Below, in pieces: positions 26,778 through 35,836 of a stretch of 64,000 nt of DNA. How positions within the stretch are numbered: position 1 is the stretch's first letter; each line of letters opens with the position of its first letter. The position numbers and the translations under genes were made by a program. The notes under the pieces were generated by a model. The model was not told where the DNA came from. It did not search any database and saw only the letters and a list, made by a program, of their open reading frames with translations. The DNA lies in NCBI GenBank assembly GCA_016839585.1, contig JAEOTZ010000056.1:19967-83966 (forward strand). The letters run 5' to 3'. The stretch comes from Promethearchaeota archaeon. GTDB taxonomy: Archaea; Asgardarchaeota; Lokiarchaeia; Sigyniarchaeales; SOKP01.

Positions 26778-27036
26778 GTTCTGCTTAAATTTTATTCAGC
26801 TATAATCTAATTTTTTCTTTTTTAATTTCTATTTCTTCTCCTTCCATTATGGAAAATGGAAATACGCAACTGTAAAATAAAAATTATAAATATAATGTTA
26901 TTTAGGAGGGTTTAAAAAGCTTTTATTATTTAATAGGTATATCTATTATATGAAAAAGAAAAGAATGGTTTTTTTCTAGTTTTATAGGGTTTCTAGAGAA
27001 AAAAGAATAACACTAAGATTTCTAGAGAAGGTTGAG

Positions 27037-27756
27037 ATGAAGAATTTACTTGAATTAAAAAAAATTTATCATTATTATGGGAGTGCAAGGGTGCTTGAAG
27101 AACTCAATTTAAAAATTGAAGAGAAATCTCTAAATGCTGTTATTGGCCCAAACGGTGTTGGAAAATCAACACTCCTTAAATTAATAATTGGTTTAGAAAA
27201 ACCTAACAGAGGAAAAATAGAATTTATAGGTAAAAGAATAGATGGCTTAAAAGCTCATGAAATCACTAAAAAAGGAATCTCACTTTGTCCAGAACGTCGC
27301 AGATTATTCTATGATATGACTGTTTTTGAAAATCTTAAAGTAGGAGGGAAACTAGTAAAAAAAGAAAGCAGGAAAATCTTTAAAGATCAATTAAACTTTG
27401 TTTATGAGATATTCCCTCGTCTTAAAGAAAGAAAAAAACAACGAGCAGGAACCTTAAGCGGGGGTGAACAACAAATGCTTGCGATAAGCCGTACATTAAT
27501 GTCAAATCCAAAACTACTCTTGTTGGATGAACCTTCAGTAGGGTTAGCTCCAATTGTAAAAAAAAAGATATATGGTGCAGTTAAAAAAATAAAACAAGAA
27601 GGAACAACCACTTTATTGGTTACACAGGATATAATTTTTGCAATGCATGTTGCAGATATGATTCATGTACTAGAAGACGGCAAAATTGGAATAAGAGGAA
27701 CAAAAGAACAATTGGAAAAAGAACCTCGAATAAGAAAAGTATATCTAGGAATTTAA
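27037..27756 (+). CDS. ABC transporter ATPase, LivF-like
   Basis: This is a nucleotide-binding subunit of the branched-chain amino acid (LivF) type. Of its 239 residues, Walker A GPNGVGKST is at 37-45, the CPERRRLF segment typical of LivF near 88-95, the signature LSGGEQQ near 140, and the Walker B LLLLDEPSVGLAP follows. It would energise import through LivH/LivM permeases with a periplasmic-type binding protein, but none of these, nor LivG, is nearby. It may pair with subunits encoded elsewhere or serve another permease. ATG at 27037 follows an AGAAGGTTGAG site. Confidence 0.85.
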   Translation: MKNLLELKKIYHYYGSARVLEELNLKIEEKSLNAVIGPNGVGKSTLLKLIIGLEKPNRGKIEFIGKRIDGLKAHEITKKGISLCPERRRLFYDMTVFENLKVGGKLVKKESRKIFKDQLNFVYEIFPRLKERKKQRAGTLSGGEQQMLAISRTLMSNPKLLLLDEPSVGLAPIVKKKIYGAVKKIKQEGTTTLLVTQDIIFAMHVADMIHVLEDGKIGIRGTKEQLEKEPRIRKVYLGI

Positions 27757-27893
27757 GTGATTTAAAATTTTAAAAATTCTACTATGAAGCTATTAAGCTT
27801 CAAAAACAGCGTTATATCTAGGAAGACAATTCCCTTTAAGAAAATATTTAGGGTAAAAATGTCAAACTCAAAATCATTTGATGTTTTAAGCTA

Positions 27894-28415
27894 TCAATAA
27901 GGGAAACGGAATATACTCCATGGACCAAAAAGAGACAAGAAGAGTCCTATAAAATTTATAATAATCCCAAGAACTCCAAGAATGCTTCCAGTTTTCTCAA
28001 CGTCATTATAAGGTTCGAAAAGCTCTGCTTTTGAACTATTAACTTTAGCAAAAATGCCCATGATTAGACCCCCCACACGAAATAACAAGATCACGATTGC
28101 AATCACTACCATTCTTAAAGTATTATAAGAAGACCAATATAAGACCCTATAATAATTATAGCCAATAATCAAGGTTATTATTCCGATGAGGAGTGAGAAT
28201 ATACCCAATCCAAGGCACCATTTTGAATAAGTCCCTGGGATTCCTATTTGTCTTTGTTGTTTAACTGGTACATAAACTATTTTAGGTACAGTTACATTTG
28301 GAATTCTTTCAGTTTTGTAATCAGTTGCTTTAGAAGTGGTTCGAACTTCAGTTCCACAATTATGACAAAACTTTTGATCTGCTGCTATTTTTTCACCACA
28401 ATAAGAACAAAACAT
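27894..28415 (-). CDS. Zinc-ribbon membrane protein
   Basis: This protein has about 173 residues from the ATG at 28415, which directly precedes the zinc ribbon. A further upstream in-frame start at 28454 would add 13 residues. The ribbon is CSYC...CHNC at the N-terminus. A linker of about 40 residues leads to three or four hydrophobic helices. Zinc-ribbon plus membrane proteins of this layout are common in Archaea and of unknown function. The window holds two more (35837 and 52089). Confidence 0.62.
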   Translation of the reverse strand: MFCSYCGEKIAADQKFCHNCGTEVRTTSKATDYKTERIPNVTVPKIVYVPVKQQRQIGIPGTYSKWCLGLGIFSLLIGIITLIIGYNYYRVLYWSSYNTLRMVVIAIVILLFRVGGLIMGIFAKVNSSKAELFEPYNDVEKTGSILGVLGIIINFIGLFLSLFGPWSIFRFPY

Positions 28416-28580
28416 ATTTTTTTTTCTATTTGAGATTTCTAATGTATAACGCACTTAGTATTAGTTAATAATATTGAACAGCTAGCCTTTTAAACTTTCT
28501 CTATCTGTTCATTATATATTTAGAAAACCAATTCTTTCTACTTGACATCAATAAAAAAATAAAGAAAAAAGAAACTCATT

Positions 28581-28790
28581 CTAAGAATCTTTATTTAAAG
28601 TAAAAGTATAGCCTTCGTCTCTTAATATAATCAAAATTCCCTCTTTTCTAAATTTATGCATTAGCGGTTTAACTTCTTTTAGAGGGATGCCATAATTTTC
28701 AGCCATGACTTCAATCATGAATTTAGGAAATTTTTTATAAGTAAGTTGAAGAAACTGGAGCATTTCTAAAAAGGATTCTGAATAATCCAT
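28581..28790 (-). CDS. Small winged-helix-like protein
   Basis: This 69-residue protein has three predicted helices and a terminal hairpin (EGILIILRDEGYTFTL), suggesting a minimal winged-helix DNA-binding fold or a subunit-contact version of it. A GAGGTGA site lies about 11 bases upstream of the ATG. It is followed on the same strand by the zinc-ribbon membrane gene. No function can be named. Confidence 0.5.
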   Translation of the reverse strand: MDYSESFLEMLQFLQLTYKKFPKFMIEVMAENYGIPLKEVKPLMHKFRKEGILIILRDEGYTFTLNKDS

Positions 28791-28942
28791 TCGAGTACCT
28801 TCACCTCATAGATTCTTGAGTTATCATTGAAATTTATGTACTATTAAAAGTATATAAAGAAAAAACATTGAATCTGGATATAGGTCATATGTCAAATAAA
28901 GATGTTAAAATGATTACCCAAGAATAATAAGTAAATAATTAA

Positions 28943-29434
28943 CTAAGGCATTTCTAGAACAGATTTCCAAGCAGATATTTCCTTTTCCTTATCAATGTGA
29001 AAGGTTTTATCAATTTTTTCCCAGTTGATTTGGTTTAAAACCCCGCCCACAAAATTATCATTTATGGCATGAGCGATTCCTTTAATATATTCATCATTAT
29101 CACTATAAATGTTAATTCTAAGGACATGATTAGTTCCTTTCCTTGCATTAAATGCTGACACTCTAGCATCGACTTCTACAAATACCCATATTTCAGGTGC
29201 TAAATAATATATTTGCTTTTTGCGGGATGGTTTTGATTTGCCCATTTTTGTGGAATCATCTACGGAACTAAGATAGTCCCATATTTCATCAACAGTATCG
29301 GGAATAAAAGTATCGGTCATAAGATCCATTGAATGCCGAGCTTTATTAGCACCGGCATATAACACAGTTTTAGGAAAATTAAGAAGATTATTTTTTTCTG
29401 CAATTTTACGTAGTTTTTTTCCTATGTTCAACAC
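28943..29434 (-). CDS. Soluble protein, function unknown
   Basis: I do not recognise this protein of about 163 residues. It is soluble and mixed alpha/beta, with a basic segment (GKSKPSRKKQ, near residue 65) and conserved-looking strands such as YLAPEIWVFVEVDAR. The start is uncertain. GTG 29434 lies inside an AGAGGTG ribosome-binding site; TTG 29431 follows at once; an ATA at 29425 has the best spacing. No motif for catalysis is visible. Confidence 0.5.
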   Translation of the reverse strand: MLNIGKKLRKIAEKNNLLNFPKTVLYAGANKARHSMDLMTDTFIPDTVDEIWDYLSSVDDSTKMGKSKPSRKKQIYYLAPEIWVFVEVDARVSAFNARKGTNHVLRINIYSDNDEYIKGIAHAINDNFVGGVLNQINWEKIDKTFHIDKEKEISAWKSVLEMP

Positions 29435-29594
29435 CTCTAATATTTATTTATTTTAAGTTGATATAATTTTAATTTCTCATATATTTAAGCATTTTATCTA
29501 TTCATATTTCATATCCATAATTTTTAATAGATTAACATTTAATAATAATCTCAACTTAATTTAGCATATACCTAGAAAGCTAGAGGGTTTTAAA

Positions 29595-30392
29595 ATGAAA
29601 TTTATTGATTTGTCTATACCCATCTACAATGAAACTTTAGGCGAAATGCCTATAATGGCACCTCACATAGAATATAGCGATCATGATACTGGCGCTGAAC
29701 AGATGTCTTTTATATATCCAAAAATAAAACCAGATCAGCATTTACCTCTCGGGAAAGGTTGGGCAACAGAAACAGTTACATTAGGTACACATAGTGGAAC
29801 GCATATGGATGCGCCGTGGCATTATGCCCCAATTCAAGATAGAGAAATTGGAGAAAAAAAAGTAATGACAATTGATGAGATTCCCCTAGAATGGTGCATT
29901 GGTCCGCTCATTGTGTTAGATTTAAAAGACAAAGAAGACGGATATGTTATGACACCTGAAGATATAGACCAAAAGTTAGATGATATAGGGCATAAATTAC
30001 AGGAGGGAGATATTTTGTGCCTTAATACTAATGCCGCTAAATATTTTGGAACTCCAAAATACATGTATTATGGAGCGGGAGTAGGAAAAGAGGGAACTTT
30101 GCATATAGTAAGGCATGGAGTTCATGTCGTAGGAACAGACGCGTGGTCGTGGGATCCACCACTACCATTAACAGCAAAAAAATGGAAGACAACAGTAAAA
30201 GCTAAAAATCCTGATCCTTCTATAATTTGGGAAGGTCACTTTGCCGGGATTGAATTAGGATATTTTCAAATGGAAAAATTGACCAATTTAGATAAAGTGC
30301 CTCCCGTTGGGGCAATAATTTATTGTTTTCCCATTAAAATTGCGAAAGCTAGTGCTGGTTGGGTTAGGGCTGTTGCTACAATTCCCGAATAA
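29595..30392 (+). CDS. Cyclase family metal-dependent hydrolase (kynurenine formamidase-like)
   Basis: This 265-residue protein belongs to the cyclase/KynB family, which hydrolyses amides or cyclic compounds with a divalent metal. The family signature HSGTHMDAPWH is present, with His66, His70, Asp72 and His76 as likely metal ligands and acid/base. Downstream segments GTDAWSWD and HFAGIE also fit. The real substrate is not predictable: no tryptophan-degradation genes adjoin. ATG at 29595 follows an AGAGGGT site. It is monocistronic. Confidence 0.85.
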   Translation: MKFIDLSIPIYNETLGEMPIMAPHIEYSDHDTGAEQMSFIYPKIKPDQHLPLGKGWATETVTLGTHSGTHMDAPWHYAPIQDREIGEKKVMTIDEIPLEWCIGPLIVLDLKDKEDGYVMTPEDIDQKLDDIGHKLQEGDILCLNTNAAKYFGTPKYMYYGAGVGKEGTLHIVRHGVHVVGTDAWSWDPPLPLTAKKWKTTVKAKNPDPSIIWEGHFAGIELGYFQMEKLTNLDKVPPVGAIIYCFPIKIAKASAGWVRAVATIPE

Positions 30393-30421
30393 ATATTGAA
30401 TTAAATTAGAAAAAAAAAATT

Positions 30422-32644
30422 TTATTCTTCTTCTTTAAATATATCTTCTACTAATTTGGCATCATCTTTAAAGTAAATGAGGGCACCACTCCATTCTTTC
30501 AGCACTTCTGAGTATTTTTCTTCAAAGGTTTTGACAAATTCTTTTAAGTGTCCTCTTACTTCCGCACTTTCATTTCCTTTTATAAAGAGAGCGCCAAAAA
30601 TACGTTGACCATACTCTAAAAGAATTGTAATGTCGCCATGGTCAATTTTTTTCAATACTTCGGTAGATTTAGTCATTTCTTTAATAAACGAAGTAATTGC
30701 TGAAAACATTCCTGATACTAGTCCCGGATCTTGGGTAGATTCTCTAACAAAAGGATAATTAAATATTCCCCGACCATCATCATAAATTATATATAATCCT
30801 TGTTTTTCTACTCTTTCATAAGTGAAAGAAAATTCAGGTTTCCAGATACTTATTAGATTATTAAAAAAGAGATATTTAAGAGTAAAGAACAGTCTCTTTT
30901 TTTCATTTTCATCTATTGGTTTAAGCTGCTCTAATAATGTATCCTTTTCCAAAATACTCAATAAAACCTTAATTTCTTCTCGTTCTTGTTCAATATCCTT
31001 TAAATCTATATCTGGTTTTTTCGCAATTAGGTATTGAATTTCTCCTTCAGAATAATCTTTGTATGTGATATAATCGCCAACTGAGGCAAATATTGTACTT
31101 TCTATTCGGCTTTCATCAATTGGGAATTTAATACTTCTAAAATCCTTTTTAAGATAAAAAATTATCAAACCCCAAATGATTATATTGAACACATACCTTG
31201 TAAATAGATAAGGAACTGCCAAAAAACCTAATAAGCCAGAGAGATTAGCATCTAAGGCAGCGGTTCTAAAGGTATAAAAGTTGAATCCAAATATAGTAAA
31301 AAAACTTGTTTGACCTGTTATCCAGTATTCTTCTGGAGCAAAGTTAATCAGAGCTGGTGCTTGTAGAAACCCAAATAATATGGAAACTAGGATTATTACT
31401 GGCAAAAATGATGTAAAGCTTAAGAATAGACTTTTTAAATATTTTAAGGTATAAACCAAAAATATAATTATTATAATTAAAGGCACAACTTGTAAAGCAA
31501 AAAAATTGAAAATTACCATCGAATCAAATAGAATTGAGTAGTTAAGAGTTGGATCCACAATATCAGGAATGAATTTTCCTGAATCAATAATAGAATCAGG
31601 ATCTTCGAATGAAATAAGGTACATGGGATTAAATGCGATCATATTTAAAAGTAGAAATATGAATACTGCCAAAAAACTAAATACTATTCCATAATAAAAG
31701 TTTGTAAAATTTGTTTTTCTAATTTTTTCTTTTTTATGTTTCCACCAATCTAATATTTTAATAAAGATGAGAAGAGCTATTGGTTCAAAGATATTAAGGA
31801 ACAAAACGAAAATTATTGAAGCCATTATAAAATATGCGAAGAAATAAAGCATTATTGGAATTGAATCTGTATATTGGACAATAAATAATAAGATAGATAA
31901 AATCGATATCGGTGCTCCTACTGAATAAAGACTTTTGTATGTATCTCTTCTCATATCCTCTCCAATATATCGACCCTTTAATGTAATTTGTGAGATATAA
32001 ATTAACTCTATGCTTAAGATGAAGATTGCAAGATATACAAACAGAATTTCAAGAAACCACCCTAATGGTGTTTCACTGGTAAGCACTGGATCACTTTCTT
32101 TTCCTGTCACAGTTAAAATCACTTGTAAGAGATAAAGTGATATAGGCAAAAGTACAATCATTAGCTTTAGTATCTCTTTTTCCCTAGCCCAATTATTTTT
32201 TATTAATTCTTCTCGAATAAGTTTATAAGGACTGTCACTTAACTGGTAAGTTAATAGTGTTAAATTGAATTTAATAGGTCCTTCTTCTTTTCTTAACCGA
32301 TTCCAAACATAAAAAATTGATAAAAAAGGGGCAACAAAAAAAATGAACGGTAATGTAACTAAGGGGTAATAGGCAAATAAAGAAACTAACGACCCTAAAT
32401 GAGAAAACATATATCCTAATCCAACTACATCATTTTGGCTTTCTAATTCTTCAGGATCTAGTTTTACTTGATAAATTATTGGAAGAACCCAGTATATCAA
32501 ATAAAAAACTAAAATTCCAACATAAATTCTAAGATATAGGTTTCTTATAGCTTTTTTTCGAATAAAGAAGTAGGGTATTAATAAAATTAAAATTGGAATT
32601 GCATTTACATATGTAGTAAATAAAATTTCAGGAGCATTCATCAT
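30422..32644 (-). CDS. Polytopic membrane protein with C-terminal longin-like domain
   Basis: This is a 740-residue protein. Residues 1-500 contain about 12 hydrophobic segments. The last 240 residues are soluble. From about 605 to 735 they read like a longin/Mon1-type regulatory fold: strand GLYIIYDDGRGIFNY, a Gly/Ser-rich helix LVSGMFSAITSFIKEM, strands ITILLEYG and IFGALFIKG, then a helix ending LKEFVKTFEEKYSEVLKEW. Longin-fold domains in Asgard archaea and eukaryotes bind small GTPases or coat subunits. A membrane-anchored platform for GTPase contact is therefore plausible, but this is inference. The membrane half is not recognised. Confidence 0.65.
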   Translation of the reverse strand: MMNAPEILFTTYVNAIPILILLIPYFFIRKKAIRNLYLRIYVGILVFYLIYWVLPIIYQVKLDPEELESQNDVVGLGYMFSHLGSLVSLFAYYPLVTLPFIFFVAPFLSIFYVWNRLRKEEGPIKFNLTLLTYQLSDSPYKLIREELIKNNWAREKEILKLMIVLLPISLYLLQVILTVTGKESDPVLTSETPLGWFLEILFVYLAIFILSIELIYISQITLKGRYIGEDMRRDTYKSLYSVGAPISILSILLFIVQYTDSIPIMLYFFAYFIMASIIFVLFLNIFEPIALLIFIKILDWWKHKKEKIRKTNFTNFYYGIVFSFLAVFIFLLLNMIAFNPMYLISFEDPDSIIDSGKFIPDIVDPTLNYSILFDSMVIFNFFALQVVPLIIIIIFLVYTLKYLKSLFLSFTSFLPVIILVSILFGFLQAPALINFAPEEYWITGQTSFFTIFGFNFYTFRTAALDANLSGLLGFLAVPYLFTRYVFNIIIWGLIIFYLKKDFRSIKFPIDESRIESTIFASVGDYITYKDYSEGEIQYLIAKKPDIDLKDIEQEREEIKVLLSILEKDTLLEQLKPIDENEKKRLFFTLKYLFFNNLISIWKPEFSFTYERVEKQGLYIIYDDGRGIFNYPFVRESTQDPGLVSGMFSAITSFIKEMTKSTEVLKKIDHGDITILLEYGQRIFGALFIKGNESAEVRGHLKEFVKTFEEKYSEVLKEWSGALIYFKDDAKLVEDIFKEEE

Positions 32645-32744
32645 TATTCACATGTATTTTTTTATTAAATAAAATGTATTTAAAATAAAGTATGCAAATT
32701 TTAATATAATAATTTAGTTATTTTTGAATATTTTTAATTTTAAT

Positions 32745-33842
32745 ATGCCAAAGAATAATAAAATTGGAATTGTTGTTGATGATGACTTTGCTTCGAAGAA
32801 TATTCCCCCATATCCACATCCAATCTTTCTTTCTTACGAAACTCCTCTTAGGATTAAATCTATTTTGACTCACTTTGAAAATAGAAAAATTTTCGATAAT
32901 GAAAATATAATTAAACTAAAACCTAAACTAATAGATGAATCAATAATTAACTTGGCTCATACAAAATATCATATTGATTCTATTAAAAATCTCTCAAATT
33001 TAGGTAGTGGCTTTCTTGGCGAAGAAATCTACATCACAAAAGACACCTTTTTACTAGCAAAAAAAGCAATTGGAGGTACTATACAAGCAATTGAGAGTGT
33101 AATAAATCAAGATGTAAATCAATCGTTTGCTCTTATAAGACCACCAGGACACCATGCTTTGAGAGAAAAGGCTTCTGGATTTTGTATATTTAATAATATA
33201 GCAAATTCAATTATATTTTTACGGGAAAAACTCAATTATAAAAAAAAAATTGCAATTATTGATATTGATAGTCATTTTGGTGATGGATTAGTACAATATT
33301 TTTATGATGATCCAAATGTGCTTTATTTTTCTATTCATGAATTTGATTTTGTAGAGGGAGAAATAGGTTTTATAAATGAATTAGGTGAGGGTGATGGTCT
33401 AGGCAAAAGTATTAACTTTCCAATACCAATGCACTGTACAGATGATATATTTTTAGAATTTATGGACATACTTGAACCATTATTAAATGAATTTTGCCCT
33501 GATCTAATAATTATTGCTGCTGGATTTGATATGCATTTCTCAGATCCAATAGGAAACTGTAGTTTAACATCTAATTCTTATTTCAAATTCACTAAGAGAA
33601 TTTTAAAAATATCAAATGATATATGCATGGGCAAATTAGTATTTGTTTTAGAAGGTGGCTATAATTTAATAGCATTACCATTCTGTGTCCATGCTGTCAT
33701 AAATGCACTTTTAAATGAAGAATATGAACCACCCACTTTTGAGAATATTGAATTCTTAGAAAAGTGTAAAATTGAAGATATAACTAAAATAAAAAATTCT
33801 TTAAAAAACTTATTAGCTAATTACTGGATTTCAATACAATAA
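32745..33842 (+). CDS. HDAC-family deacetylase (AcuC/acetylpolyamine type)
   Basis: This is a zinc hydrolase of the histone-deacetylase superfamily, 365 residues from ATG 32745 (a TTG at 32724 is also in frame). Active-site elements are intact: the His136-His137 pair in RPPGHHA, zinc ligands Asp175 and His177 in DIDSHFGDG, Asp262 in AAGFDMH, and Tyr306 in LEGGYN. The usual second His after His177 is Phe here. The substrate could be acetyl-lysine (for example on Alba) or an acetylated polyamine; the sequence does not decide. Confidence 0.9.
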   Translation: MPKNNKIGIVVDDDFASKNIPPYPHPIFLSYETPLRIKSILTHFENRKIFDNENIIKLKPKLIDESIINLAHTKYHIDSIKNLSNLGSGFLGEEIYITKDTFLLAKKAIGGTIQAIESVINQDVNQSFALIRPPGHHALREKASGFCIFNNIANSIIFLREKLNYKKKIAIIDIDSHFGDGLVQYFYDDPNVLYFSIHEFDFVEGEIGFINELGEGDGLGKSINFPIPMHCTDDIFLEFMDILEPLLNEFCPDLIIIAAGFDMHFSDPIGNCSLTSNSYFKFTKRILKISNDICMGKLVFVLEGGYNLIALPFCVHAVINALLNEEYEPPTFENIEFLEKCKIEDITKIKNSLKNLLANYWISIQ

Positions 33843-33857
33843 GAAAAAATTAAGAAA

Positions 33858-34259
33858 TTAAACAAATCTAGTTAGTTTTTGGGCGTACTCTTGCGAAATA
33901 AAAAGTGTATCCCTAGGTCCCACTTTTGGATTTATATAGCAAATTAATGCTCCTGTTCCCCCGATAGGGATGGGACAAATAATAATATGCCCTTTTCCTG
34001 TTATATTCGTTCCTATTTTTCTTTCTTCTGTGTTTTCTACGATCATATATTTTATAGCCTGAATAGTAATATTTGTCATTCCTTTTTGACCAAGCTCTAG
34101 TTTAGTATTAAGCAACTCGTTAATCTGATCTAGATCGTTAGAAACATCCCAGTTTTCAGTTTGAGTGAGTAGAATACCATCTTTATTTAAAATTGCTATC
34201 CCAAAAATATTTTGCTCTTCATTTAATAACTCATCAATAATTACTTCTATTTCAGACAT
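33858..34259 (-). CDS. Profilin-like actin-binding protein
   Basis: This 133-residue protein has the strand/helix order of profilin: N-terminal helix IEVIIDELLN, strand GIAILNKDG, a segment with TQTENW, then the diagnostic IQAIKYMIVEN...ERKIG strands. A GKGHIIICPI-x-GALICYI hairpin and a C-terminal helix FISQEYAQKL follow, aligning well with yeast profilin. Asgard profilins are known to bind actin. The start is ATG 34259; an upstream frame to 34271 is less likely. It converges on the deacetylase gene. A Roadblock/longin-type domain is the main alternative. Confidence 0.75.
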   Translation of the reverse strand: MSEIEVIIDELLNEEQNIFGIAILNKDGILLTQTENWDVSNDLDQINELLNTKLELGQKGMTNITIQAIKYMIVENTEERKIGTNITGKGHIIICPIPIGGTGALICYINPKVGPRDTLFISQEYAQKLTRFV

Positions 34260-34363
34260 TATAATTACCAAAATATTATATTATCAAATTATTATTTAAT
34301 AAATAAATTATAAATTTAAATATACGTTTAAAAATAATTTCAAATTTATGACGGTGAAATTGA

Positions 34364-34906
34364 TTGGCATTCAGAATGTGGAAAAAGGCAATACTTCTCT
34401 CTTTACGTGAAAAAAAGATATTCACAGTTTTTGCATTGATATATACTATTTTAATATTTTTATCAAGTTTATTCATAGAATTGGGAATTGGGGGTCAATT
34501 AGGAGAATCTGCTCTATTTTTTATCTTGATCTTTTTTACTACTAGTTTAATTCTTTCTCTACTCTATGCTTGGATTTTGGTGTCTAGAAGAAGACGAGTT
34601 TGGGCTACATTCAAATGTATTGGTTATACAAATAAAAATATAATTATATTGGTATCAGGAATTATATTATTTACTACATTGATGGGATTTTTTATTGTAA
34701 TTGAAGTTCTATTTCATTATGCTGCTATTGTCGCTTATCTAAATTCAGCAGAAATTAATTTAGATATTAAAATTTTAATAGGATTAGTCCCAGTTATTGT
34801 AACTAGTGGAATGTTCATATTTGTTCAACTAATTGCCCTTATTGTTGTTTATAGAAAAGTGTTAAAAGTAAGACCAATAATTGCATTAAAAAGAGTAGGA
34901 GGGTAA
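34364..34906 (+). CDS. FtsX-like short ABC permease
   Basis: This 180-residue membrane protein has four hydrophobic helices (about 18-38, 50-72, 95-118 and 140-165). It ends with the FtsX/MacB pattern in which the last helix is followed by a conserved R-P-I-x-A-L-K motif. It is much shorter than full MacB permeases, lacking the large extracellular domain. The start is TTG 34364, placed six bases after a GGTGA site. The partner ATPase follows after 13 bases. Together they form a minimal lipoprotein- or peptide-type exporter. Confidence 0.75.
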   Translation: MAFRMWKKAILLSLREKKIFTVFALIYTILIFLSSLFIELGIGGQLGESALFFILIFFTTSLILSLLYAWILVSRRRRVWATFKCIGYTNKNIIILVSGIILFTTLMGFFIVIEVLFHYAAIVAYLNSAEINLDIKILIGLVPVIVTSGMFIFVQLIALIVVYRKVLKVRPIIALKRVGG

Positions 34907-34919
34907 GGAGGAAAAAGAA

Positions 34920-35612
34920 ATGGTATTTGCAAAAGATATTATGATTGAGGCAATTGATATAAATAAGGAATATAGACGGGCAGGAGCCATTATCAGAGCA
35001 TTAGTAGATATAAATTTAAGAGTAAAGTCTGGGGAGTTTGTAATAGTACAAGGACCAACCGGGTGTGGAAAAAGTACTCTCCTTAATGTATTATCAGGTT
35101 TAGATTTGCCAGATTCGGGTAGAGTTATTTTTGATGGGGAAAATATAGCACGAGCAACAGAAGATAGATTAAGTAAAATTCGGCGTCAAAAAATTGGTTT
35201 TGTATTCCAAGATTATAACCTTGTTAATTCATTAACAGCAATCGAAAATATAGAAGCATTATTATGGCCGACAGTCTTAAGTAATAAAGAAATAGAAAAT
35301 AGATCAATTGCAGCATTAAGAGATGTTAATCTTCTTGAACGTAAAGACCACCATCCTGTTCAACTAAGTGGTGGTGAAAAACAAAGGGTTGGATTAGCGA
35401 GGGCAATTATTCATAGACCTAGGGTTATCTTAGCAGATGAACCAACTGGAAATTTAGATCCTGAATCAGAAACACATGTAATGGAGTTATTAAAGAAAAT
35501 TAATAAGGACACAGAAACAACAGTTATAGTAGTTACTCATCGTACGCACTTGAATAAATATGCTGATAAAATTATTAAAATGGATAAGGGAAGAATTATT
35601 AAAATTGAATAA
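34920..35612 (+). CDS. ABC transporter ATPase, LolD/MacB-like
   Basis: This is the ATPase of the exporter whose permease lies immediately upstream. It has 230 residues. Walker A GPTGCGKS is at 45-52, the Q-loop FVFQDYNLVNSLTAIEN near 96-112, the signature LSGGEKQR near 140, and Walker B RVILADEPTGNLDPES. The ADEPTGNLD motif is characteristic of the LolD/MacB/FtsE group. An AAGGAGG ribosome-binding site precedes the ATG. Confidence 0.92.
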   Translation: MVFAKDIMIEAIDINKEYRRAGAIIRALVDINLRVKSGEFVIVQGPTGCGKSTLLNVLSGLDLPDSGRVIFDGENIARATEDRLSKIRRQKIGFVFQDYNLVNSLTAIENIEALLWPTVLSNKEIENRSIAALRDVNLLERKDHHPVQLSGGEKQRVGLARAIIHRPRVILADEPTGNLDPESETHVMELLKKINKDTETTVIVVTHRTHLNKYADKIIKMDKGRIIKIE

Positions 35613-35836
35613 TATCTAATTCTGTTTTATTATCATTTTTTTTGCTTGAATTTCTCAATCTATATATTTATCTATCAAATTTTTATAATCTGAAAATAGA
35701 TAAAGATTTTTTTCTTAAATTATTGTATGTTCAATAAGATAGATGGATTTTCAAAACAAAAATATAAATATATTAAGAGTTTTTGAAATACTATTAACTA
35801 AACTAAAATCAAAGTTTAAATTAAAAATTAGGTAGG

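Larger units (their letters stand above)
26458..26822 (+). repeat. Segmental duplication, copy 2
   Basis: This matches 18216-18575: the same TATA-like region, ribosome-binding site, zinc-ribbon gene and trailer. A small insertion (CTTAAAT) lies just after the gene. The repeat is direct, with the copies about 8.2 kb apart. Confidence 0.8.

Noticed and set aside
27037..35612. A single amino-acid ABC importer made from both ABC ATPases
   Set aside because: The LivF-like and LolD-like ATPases belong to different families, lie 7 kb apart, and only the second has a permease beside it.
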